This document shows positions 21,391 through 32,187 of a stretch of 64,000 bases of DNA, in pieces. Position numbers and translations under genes: made by a program. Every line of letters starts with the position of its first letter. Position 1 is the stretch's first letter. Source of the DNA: Polyporus tsugae (Eukaryota; Basidiomycota; Agaricomycetes; Polyporales; Polyporaceae); contig JAHRBS010000006.1 in the NCBI GenBank assembly GCA_024305745.1, positions 2,296,501 through 2,360,500 on the forward strand, written 5' to 3'. A model generated the notes under the pieces. The model saw only the letters and a program-made list of their open reading frames with translations. It searched no databases and was not told the origin of the DNA.

Positions 21391-24300
21391 CTATGAGGAT
21401 GGCTGGCCTGAGGCCGCAGCAGCCGCCATCGCATACAGGTTGTCCTTGTCTCCGCTCTCGTCGACGAGGGCGCGAAGGAAGCCCTTCTTGTCCTTCAGCA
21501 ACTCGCTGGGACTGTCGAACTCGACCTGTGATTGAACTCAGTAACCAAACAACGGGAAAGACTTCACTGAACTCACGATGTGTCCGACATCGAGCACCAT
21601 CTAAATATATGAAACCAGGTCAGCTCATCTGGTAATCGCTGGCAAACAGCGACAACTTACGATCTTGTCAGAGTCCATGATCGTCTGCAGGCGGTGGGCG
21701 ACCGTCAAAAGCGTGACATCCTTCCCAAGCTCAGTACGGAGCGACTTCTGAATGATCGAGTCTGTCTCGTAGTCTGATACCCTGTAGTCAGCAACCACAT
21801 CTAGAGTTGAAGTGAATCGCGCTCACCGATGGCAGACGTGGCCTCATCTAGAATGAGGAGCTTACTCCGACGCACAATAGCCCGGGCGAGTGCGAGGACT
21901 TGGCGCTGCCCGACCGACAGGTTCGCCCCACCCCCCGCGATCTCGCTGTCGAGCGTGATCCGCGATTCATCGTTTTCGTTCTGTAGGTTGAAGAGGCCGG
22001 CGGAGCGGAGCGCGTCGTTCAGGACCGAGTCGTCGTGCTCCGAGAAGGGGTCGAGGTTCTGGCGGAGCGTCCCGCTCAGCAACTCGGGCTGTCAACATTC
22101 GACAGCGTGAGCAGATGTGATGTGACTGCAGAGATCGGGAAACGACTGACCACTTGCGGGATGATGGTGATGCTTGAACGGAGGGCGTCGAGGTTGATCT
22201 TTCCCGTCGGCAGCCCGTCGTATCGAACGTCACCTTCTGTCAAGATGCAGCGGAGAAGAGCCAGCGTGAGTGAGCTCTTGCCGCTGCCGGTGCGACCGAC
22301 TGTGCAGTGTTCTAGTGAGCAATATTCGTAAAGGTCGGAAAGAGGAGTTCCTCACCAATACCGACGCGTTCTCCAGAGGTAACGTTGAAGGAAATGTTGT
22401 GCAGCACTTTGGGGCCGTCCTTTCCGAGAGGGGATGAATGCGTAGAACATGAGGATTTCGCCGATACAAACTTACTGGGGAGTAACGGGCCGAGAGATTC
22501 TTGACCTCAAGGTTACCACTAGCGGGCCAGTAGGCTGGGGGGATCCCAGCAGGAGTGGGCTCAGGCTCATGTTCAACGAGAAGGTACTGTTGGATTCTCT
22601 CCAAGCTGTTACCTATAGGAGTGGGTCAGCAAGGTGCAGGGGTCATGAATATTCCAGCCTGGGAGACTGACCGGAGGTCTCGAGATCATTTAAAACGCGG
22701 ACCCAAGACAATATATTGTTGCTAAACGCCGCTGAATAGGAAGTGAGCTATGGTTTCAATGACGAATATGAAGATTGTCAACGTGACGTACCTGCCATCG
22801 CCAGGGAGAAACCAGTGTTAGAGGCGCTCAACGGAGCGAAGTACAACAACCAGACAGCAAGGGCAGTCACAAGCAGAGTTCCAGCAAGATCCACGCGCAT
22901 AGTCACCCATCTGCGAAATAGTGAAAATGTTGACTAAAGCGGCAGGATTCATTCACAGCAGACATACCGATTAAGGTTCACGTTGGTGATCGCGACGCGA
23001 CTATATCTGTCAATACGGGTGTACGCTTCGCGTTTGAACGAATCCTGGGCACCATAGGCACGAATGGAGGCTATGTAATGGTTAGCGCATCGCGGCAATA
23101 CTGCAATATTGCAATAACTCACTAATACCGCTGACAGCAGCGCCGAAGTGACCAAGAACGGGTGCTTTCGCGACACTCAGTTCCCGCTTCACGGATAACT
23201 GCGCCTTCATGTAGATGTTCCCAAGGGTTCCGCCGATGAGAGCAACCAGGACGGAGGGTATAATGAAGATAGGAGAGAATATGACGACAGACAAGATCTT
23301 CGTCAACAGGAAGACGGTGATCTCCATGAGCATCTCCGTATTCCTCGCAAACCGAGTGTCCACTAAGAATAGAGTCCAATATCGGGTGAGCGCGAGACAA
23401 CGCGGATCTGATGAAAGGACGTACTTGTCTGGATGTCCTCTGTGCATCGGGTAATTATGCGTGCCGTTGGCGTCTTATCAAGCCATCTATGACCGGTCAT
23501 ATGAGCATGGCACGTTGGCTTTCCCATACGAATACTCACCGGAGAGTCGTTCCCAAAACAGAAGCGACCAATTTCTCGTGAACTATCCTGGCCGCCCTCA
23601 TGCTTCCGCCGACGTAGAACCAGACGCAGAATGCAGAACAGCTCATGACTGCTATCACGGCGTAACAATACACAGCCAGGTAACTATAGCATGTTAGACC
23701 GTGCAGCCGAGAGTGTACACACAGTGCTCACTTACTATTGGACATGCACTTCTTCGGGAGCTGTGGTTTCGTATTGTGCGGCCCATACGCCAAGCCACCA
23801 AGACTGAATGCATGACATGAGTTGTTTGAAAGCCAGGTTCTGGCGTCGGCGAACGTACCTGAAGATTTGTGATAGAGTGGCGCAAGGTATACCCACTAGC
23901 ATAGATGAACCAGAAAAGAAGCGGTCGTGTCGACATGTTGCCAAGGTACAGCAACACTGAGCCCACCTTCGTTAGAGTGTGATATGGACGGATGACTGGT
24001 TCGCTCACATGCTCTCCAGCCAACATGACCTTCTTCCATCTCCTCGGCCACGACGAGCTTCCCAGCGGAGGACTGCGCAATGAGGTCTTCAGCCTTCTCA
24101 CCGTCGATCTCTTGGTCGGCCTTCTGGAGTTCCTCAACCTCGTGCTCCACGTCCTTCAGCAGCTCGGAGTCATGTGCGAGTGCATTCTCGAGCGTCCCTT
24201 GGCTCAGGATATGCCCATCGGAACCGACGTCGACTACAAAGTCTGCGATCGGGCTGACCATCGCGACATTGTGAGTCTGCAAATATCCCATCAAGTTTCC

Positions 24301-27300
24301 ATATGTAACACAACGGCTTTAATCTTACCACCAGGATAACGGTTCGTCCACGCAGGAGATCACCGTTGAGACACTTCTCGACGATCCAGCGGGAGGTGTG
24401 AACATCGAGAGCAGCGAGGATCTGGTCATTGATATATTAGTATGGTCTGAATGCCAACGGTTCATTTCACTCACGTCATCGAGCAGCAATATTTCCGCAT
24501 TTGAGTACACCGCGCGAGCCAAGGTGATACGAGCCTGTGTGAACTGTGAGCCTCGAAAACAGCAAATCTAGAGAAAATGATAGGACCTTCTGTCCGCCAC
24601 TAAGACGCATTGGCCGTCAGCGCTAGAGTGGCCACAAAAACATTGACACCTGCCTGAGCGTGATACCCTTCTCTCCGACCTCTGTTTGATCACCAGCATC
24701 GAACAGGCTGAGGTCGCGCTCCAGAGCGCACTGCTTGAGCACTAAATGAATGGCATAAATAGTAGCCTGAAGCTGAATGACGGCGTCCCCTACCTTTCTT
24801 ATACCTGACCTCATCAAATGGCACGCCAAAAACGATGTTGCTCTATAGCATCCAAAATCGTCAGCAGAGCGATCTTCCCAAGACTCGCAACAGGACCTGC
24901 CTTGATCGTATCATTCTGGACCCAGGACTCCTGCGCCGCATACGCGACACCACCCTCCCTCGGGAGACTAACGAACGAGTCTGGCCCAGCAGGAATATAG
25001 TGCATTTCACCAAGCAGCGCCATGAGGAGGGACGTCTTTCCGGAACCTGTAGGACCGACGATCAAGTTAATCTTCCCGCGCTTGAAGAAGAGCTCGTCGT
25101 CGACGTGAAGCATGAACATCCGCCTTCGAGTGCCCCCCGGGGTGACTGCCAGCTTGGCAGAGTCGTTCGCCCAAGTGAACGACGCGTGATGGATACCGAC
25201 AGAGTTCCGATACTCTTCGGGAATGGGAGCGGACAGTAACTCCGCAGCTTCGGACTCAGACGCGGACTCGGTGAACTCGTCGATGAGCTCGGTCTGGGTG
25301 GGACGATGTGAGTTATGGGCCCTCTGATCCTGGATCGCAGGGTCAACGTACGTTGAACAAGAAGTCTTGGATACGCTCGAGGGAGACCTTGGCTAATGAG
25401 GCATTCGTGATTGAGAACACCAGAAGTTATGGAGAGTAGACGTACCTTGGATGAGCTGGGGAATCATGAAAAACGTCCACTGGATGTCCATCCGGAGCAT
25501 GTCGAACACTGTAACATGGTAAATTGCCATCCAATCAGCCTTCCGAAGAGGGACCTTACCGGACATCGCAGAGAACACCTTCGAAGCTACAATTGTATTA
25601 GTAAGGAGAGTGCGGGGTAGGGTAGCCAAACGGCACTACCATTCATTGTTTCCTTCATGATAAGGGTCTATTTGGAAACCTAGTAAGCATATAATGACCA
25701 ATTGACGCAAGTAAATTACTCACGTAGGCGGAGAAGGTCGTCAGCATGACCAAAACTGGGATAACGAAACTAAGAAAGCGTTAGAATGAACTGGCAGCTC
25801 CACGATCATGAGATAGCTACTCACTTGCATAGATTGTTCATCATTCCCAGCATTCGGGTCTTGCGGACGGACACGAGCTCCGCCTCGCGTTTTTGGTTCA
25901 ATTGCTTGGCAATACGGGGCTCCCATCCGAATAGTTTCACCATACGGATGACATTCATCACTGCGCGTCACGGGGGGATGCGTGAGCTTCGCGAAGAACA
26001 GACGAAGAAACATAACGCAGCGCACTCTCGGTTACCGACTGGACGCGGGCATCGGTCTATGCGTGCATTGGTGAGAATAGCTTTCCGCGACCAACGAAGT
26101 TAACACACGTACTCGCTGCATCTTTTCCCGCTGAGCTCCTTGGATGTGCTTGGTGATCCACCCAGGGACAGGAAGAGTGATCAACATGGTCGCCAGACCA
26201 ACCAAAGCACTATCAGAGAGATTATCAATCCTCAATACTAACTCGCACAGACACGCGAAAGATGTGTGTACCTCCACCCGAGAAGCTGGTACAGGAAAAC
26301 CATGCAGAGCGTAATCTGGAAAGGAGATTCCAGCACTGTGCCAGCCTGTAAGCCTTAATTATGCGCTGCAAGACAGAAGAGAGAACGCACCTGCAAAGGT
26401 GACAAACATCGCGATCGGTTCCAGACTGCTCAAGTCACTGGTGACCAGGTTGTTGATCCTTCCGACCAAGTTCTTTCCTTTCTTCTTGTCGTCAGCTGAC
26501 TTCGCCTGCTCAGTCGCTTTCTTCGGAGCATCTTCGGGCGAGGCCTTGCCTTTGCCCTTAGCCGTGGCAGACGCAGATACAGGCGCGACAGCAGTGCTCG
26601 AGCTACTAGAAGTCGCAGCGTGGGCGGGAGCGCCTGCCTCGACCTGACTACCCTCCGAGCTCTCACCTTCGCCGTCGTCCTCGAGTTGCGACGCGGTGTC
26701 CGGAGTGGCGACCACTGTGTTTTCGCCGCTCTTGCTCGCATCAACAGCATCACTCGTTTCGGCCTTCATGCGGATCCGCAAAGCGTGCTCGAAGACGAGC
26801 TCCGTAACGATAGCTTGGATGCGTACGGAAACACGAGTCTACAATTCAGTGAGCTCACCGTTACCGGCAAGAGGACCAACGCTGCCAGTGACACTAGGGG
26901 GGACTTACGTGCTTGAACAAGAACCATTGATCGGCAATACTCTTGGCAACGCGTCCAAAGAAGAGCAACGCGATCCAAAACCATGGCTGCACGTGGTCAA
27001 CCCTTCCTCCGGATTCCAGGTAGCTGCACAGGGGGTATGTTATCGCCGTAACGCGTATGTCATTGAAAGTACGCACCTCAGGAGACCTTGAATGGCGACG
27101 GGGGCAGAGAATGCGCAGACCACCTGGAGCGCGTGAGCTTCCTGCTCACACGTTGTTCCACAGCTCAAGAACGTACAGCAGTGATGGACATCGCAGACAA
27201 ATGAAGGAATTCCACCCCTTGGTCGTCAAGTGAGTGAGCACATGAGACATAATTCAATTCGCGCTATAACACTCACAGAAAACTCGGATAAGTTTGAAAG

Positions 27301-28697
27301 CGATATGCGTGCGTGACTTGTTTTGAGTGGGATCAAGACGCTGAACGGGGGCCGCGTGAGCGGGCGCGTCGCGACTGATGGTATGGGAAACACTCACGGG
27401 AAAGCTTTGCCCAACGAGATTCCGTAGGTGGTCGTAGTCCGCTAGGGGAGGAAGCAAGTCATATTTGAAGTGAGGAAGCTTCCAGGCAGTCCATATAATG
27501 GGGCCAATGAAGGTGAACGAGAGCAGCGATGCCAAGGACGACGTCTGCTCTGGGCTCGACTCAAGAACCTCCTGTAGCAAACATTACAAACATGCAAGCG
27601 CATACGGAGACATGAACTCACCTTGGGGTTCACTGGGACGTACTTCCGAGGAACAAAAACTGGAACAATTATAGCCGCAATCGTGAGCAGCGCGAGTTTG
27701 GCATAGAGGATCAGTCCCTCGGCGGTGTCGACGGGTGTTGGGTCAAGTGTTGCAAGGGGGTACACGTCGCGGTACATGTATGCGCTCCAGACGAACACGA
27801 GGATCCATGACGCATGACCGTAAGCACGGCCATTCAGCGTGGGCCTGCCGAAGAGTGCTAACGAACCAAGGACTGCGACGTAAGACTGAAACGACGCTTA
27901 CTTAGCTTTTGCGACTCGATACGAGAAATGATGACTTACATAGAGAGCGCATTGGGCGATCTGGACGACTTGGGCGGTACCCAGAAGATTGTATGACGCA
28001 GTGTCCCAGTTCTGCAGGATCAGTTGGGCTAATGAGATTCCAAGCAGACCGAGAATCGCTAGCAGCTGAACGAATCTGTAGACGAAGATAGTGCCTCCGC
28101 CCAAGTTTTTGAGGATTTGCCGAAAACGCGGGCGTCCTGGGGTTTGTGATTCGGCAGCAACGGAAGCTCCCTCGGAGAGACCAGTCTTGCTAAAAGTGTC
28201 GGCGATGGTTTGGAGGTACAGAGCCAGGCCAGATATCCCCGCAACGTAGACGGGTAACAGCAAAGATTCAAGCCAGGGACTGTTTGATATTGTGTGAGCC
28301 TGCGCGACGCAACCCACAACGATGAACGGTAGACCTAGTGACGCAAACGTACCTGTTAGCGACTGAAGCGACTGTGACTCGAGATGCTGTCAAAGGCACT
28401 TGGGACAGCTCTGTGAGCCAAGCCATGGCGGAGTATTCCATGGTGACGCGTGCGTAAAGTCGCAAAGCGATGGAGGGAGTTGTGGTTGAACGTTGAACGA
28501 TGCAGGCGCCAGGGGTGCAATTTCGGGGCAATCATTAGATCAGTGGGTACGATGCATTTCAAACTTATCACTGGGTAACTCACCAATGCTGCACCAATGA
28601 CGCTAAACGGCGGTGTTTCCGCTGTGGGAATATGATCCTTCGGGATCACTGTCACGATCGCGATGACCGTTGTGTCCGCCTCAGTGGCCGCGCACAT
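21391..28697 (-). CDS. ABCC/MRP-type ABC exporter (left copy, 40 exons)
   Basis: Forty exons, all phases closing, give 1,668 residues: an N-terminal membrane region, TMD1, NBD1, TMD2, NBD2. NBD1 has Walker [14 protein letters not shown]-loop AAQESW, signature LSGGQK and Walker B ILLLDDILAALD; the Asp in place of the catalytic Glu is normal for ABCC NBD1. NBD2 has [23 protein letters not shown], signature [19 protein letters not shown] and AHRL. TMD marks include [10 protein letters not shown] followed by [13 protein letters not shown], and [15 protein letters not shown] proteins export glutathione conjugates and other organic anions to the vacuole or outside. A stretch of about 95 residues rich in Ser, Glu and Lys interrupts TMD1 (exon 26391-26838). 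Oddities: a 13-nt exon at 24587-24599, GC-AG introns with donors ending at 24900 and 24653, and a 37-nt intron at 26354-26390. The first exon (28697-28584) and its 197-nt intron are tentative. Divergent from the paralog at 32188. Confidence 0.9.
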
Positions 28698-31600
28698 TCT
28701 CCGGGTCCGTTTTCTTCACTGCTCCGTAGCCATTGGGCTTTTAGACTGTAGTTGGATAAGTGATTGTATCAGTAAGCTCACGATTGAACAAGATACCTAC
28801 TGACCTTGCAGACGGCCGTGCTTCAAGTTCATTGCGAGTCGGAAAGTGACTCCGAGACTGCGTCATGGGGCCTGGTTTACATCTAATTTTAGAACAAGGA
28901 CTAAGCAACCCTGACTCGCCACAGCGTGAGCAAGAGAGGCTCGGTAAGACGTACTTACTCGAGAAGGAGCACAGAAGGGGCATCGAAAGAGAACCATGTG
29001 GCATGTACTCACCTACAGGCGACGGTGGCCTATTTGCCGATCAATCGGGCAATGCACTACTGTTGGTTCAACCTGCAAAGTTCAGAGCACTGGTTCAAGT
29101 GAAGTGACACGCTCGCCATATGTGAGTTATGTAGAATATGTGCACGTGGAAGTAGTCCGGCACGGCGTGTCCTAGTCGTCGGCACCATTTGGCATATACA
29201 GTTGATCGAGATTCAGAGCAGGGACCCCGGTCACGGTCTTGAAGTATTCGACGTCGACATCGGACCCCGATCGACTCTCCTACCGTTAGATCCTCTCTCG
29301 TAAGTATCTCCTTCTGCTACAAGTATGTCTTCTAATGGCAGAAACACATCATAGTCCTCCGTTATTTCTCTCTATAATTACTCCGGTAGCGCTATCGTTT
29401 TAGATATAGAAATAACGACCTGGCCGATTCTGTCCTCCCAGGACTCGGAGTCTCGGACGAGGCCTAGGAGTTACAAACGAGAGGCGAAGTAAATCGACTG
29501 GGAGCGGCCTGGTCGGTGAACATATCGACGACTATCTGATATGTGACTAGTTTATTTCTCCCCTCAGGACGAAACGAGAACAACCTTCTCGAGCGGGATC
29601 GTGCCAGGCCTAAGTACAGGACGAAGCCGTTCCTGGTGGGCTTCTGATGCGCTCATATTTGCGCGGCTCTCCTTCTGGAACGCGTTGAATGGCAAAGTAG
29701 TCAGCAACTCAAGCACCTCGCTAATCTACCACGTCAAGAAGTGCTCGACGCTGAGGCGAAATAGCTTCCCGAACGTAAAGCACTCGCTCGCCTGCTTCCG
29801 CACCGGATCATCCCCCTGCTGCTCCACCAACAATCCTCGCCACTAGGATCCGACTCTTACAAAGCAAAAGTAAGTCACGGTACGGCACATACTGGATACG
29901 GACATGATCGTCACATACCTCCGCTCTAGTCCTCGCAACAGGGACCGCCGGCCCTGGCATCACCTTGCAGATACACCGGCGGGACCAGTCTACGACAGCA
30001 CGGACCGCGGCCGCCTCTATTTCAACCACTGGCAGTCCCTCGTGGTACATTGCGCCATGCTCGTTGGACTCCTACTCTACCCATGCGTTACGTCGATCTG
30101 ACTCAGCGGTATCCCGCACCGCTCTCTCAGACGAACGTAAAGGATGTGGCATTCCGGATCAAGATCTTCTCTCTAGACATCGATCGGGTTGGCGGGCGGC
30201 TGGCCACCGATCCCCAATGCGAAATTCTGAGTACTACGGCCATGATCTGTTTCCATTCGCGCAGAAACAGGGGTGTTGAGTTAAGCCTGAAAACGTCCTT
30301 CCACTCCCATATCGTAATCAGAACCATAATTTCATTCTGCATGAGTGGACTACTGTCTGACATTCCAGGTGGTTATGGTCCTTCGGGCACTTACAACCCG
30401 CTCGAGGCTGATTTCGGCAGCGGCGACAACTCGGGTAGACTAAGTGATACAGGCTTTCCTGTTTGTATTTTACGGGAATGAGTCATCGTCGTCCCGCACC
30501 CTCCGCTAACTTGCGAGGTCATTGCCTCGCAAGACAGGTCTGAAGTCGGTGGAGACAGACCGATGCCATCCTTTGGGACCTCGTTCCAAAAGGCGGTCTG
30601 CAGTGTAATTCATCGGTGCCACTATGCGAATAGCCATGCACGGTAACACATGCGTTGTATTACTTCCGTCCGACCCGCTTACAGGATTGAGCCCCCGTCG
30701 ACTACCTTAGTATCGCCTCCCGACAGGCGATACCACGTTGTGTTACCATTGGCGGACCGTCGGTCGCTCCGAACCTATTCCGGAACAAATTATAGTATTT
30801 GACATCTGGCGGCACATCGCAGGGGTTGCCGCTTGGTGTACTAGTAAACGCATGCAGACCACGCATGGCGGTGCGATCAGGCTGTGGAACCAGGATTAAC
30901 TATGTCCACTAAAGAATTAAGATCTGACATGTGGGTGAAAGAGTTCAGGTACGCACCGTCCACAGGGAACATGGAGCTTCCGAGAGGTTGCGTGCGCCAC
31001 TCCGCAAACGCTGGAGGTGGGGCGCGCTCATCCAGACTGAGACAGAACACGATGCTGTTCCTAGCGAGATGTCCGATGTCCGGATTTTTCTAGCCTCCCC
31101 AGGCCCTGAAAACGTTGTGACTCGTATCACTTTCATACGAGGATATCCCTCAGATATCCCGGACGGATATTGTGGCGATGTATAGGAGCAGCTGCAGGGT
31201 AAGCTGTTGAGGTTCCGAGTTGCTGCTAGTGCGTACCGGCACAAATGGAAGGAAACGCAATCACGGGTCGTACGGTGCCATTGAATTAGCCGAACTCGAT
31301 CGATGAGAGGACCCACAATTATGGTGTCGTGGGAAGAAATTGTGGGTCTCAGGAGGCAACGTTGAGAGACACTTCGGTGATATCATTATCCCCATCGTGA
31401 ATTGGGGAGGTCCTAGACCGTCGAATGGCGTCGGGGAGATTGCACTGTGCAATACCGGTCGTTGTGTGACCGCTGACAGGAGTTAACGACCGTGGCTTTG
31501 GCGCCCAGTGTGGCGTCGGCGCTGTGCACAGCCTCAGAGTCAGACATGGAAGGTTCGGATGGCACGTTGTTGACGGCCACCTACTGGCACCAGTGGCAGC

Positions 31601-32187
31601 TGCAGCCCATGTTGGTTTTGCTCACACCCTCCCTACACCCTCAAGACACAACGCAAGGGTGGGTATACGGCCGTACGACAACACGGTAGCCTTGCATCTT
31701 CGTCTTTCCTGGTCTTTGTATTCTGCCGCCGCTACTGCTCATCCGGACATCCGGAATCCGACGTGGACTGCCGGTACAATCGCCTAAATAGCTGACTCCA
31801 CACTGCCTCATCGCCTCCTGCTATTGCTGGACCTCCTCCACAGGCACTGCACCTACGTCAAAGCGACTTGCTTTCTCTCCTCCGCGTCGCCCAAAAAGAC
31901 TAAAAAAACAGGTCTCGTTGTTGTCTCCTGCCTCGCTTGGGATTGCGACGCCAACATAAGCATTTTTGTTCTAGAAACAACGCCTGGGCCATCGCATCGC
32001 TCAGGCGGCACCTGCGCCGACTCCTCCGTTCCGTAGTCCCCACATACCCCATTCCCTTATATACCACGGTGAGGTGGGTACCACCGCACCCCGGACTTAC
32101 CTCCTCATCCTCATTCTTCCTGTCTGCGCCACTTCGCCAGATCATACACCTTCTTGTCTCCGTCACGGCTGTATCTCTCTTACGCCC
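28698..32187. other. 3.5 kb divergent region between the two ABCC genes
   Basis: Holds both promoters. Two short stretches read like protein without joining in frame: 29175-29299 (ends LLPLDPLS before a GTAAGT) and about 29355-29492 (SVISLYNYSGSAIVLDIEI, AT-rich). Further frames at 29600-30480 have no motif I know. They may be remnants of a lost gene. No transposon ends or long repeats seen. Confidence 0.4.
32058..32063 (+). promoter_or_regulatory. TATA box of the right ABCC gene
   Basis: TTATATACC lies about 125 bp upstream of the chosen ATG at 32188. It supports a transcription start near 32090 and hence a start codon at 32188 or 32287 rather than further upstream. Confidence 0.5.

Noticed and set aside
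28268..28531. ATG at 28441 as alternative start of the left ABCC gene
   Set aside because: The 53-nt intron that would join it to the next exon leaves the wrong frame for the membrane segment. The acceptor at 28387 keeps the frame.
30050..30481. A 143-codon frame in the ABCC intergenic region
   Set aside because: No domain, no splice partners, composition not clearly coding. Kept only as part of the intergenic description.
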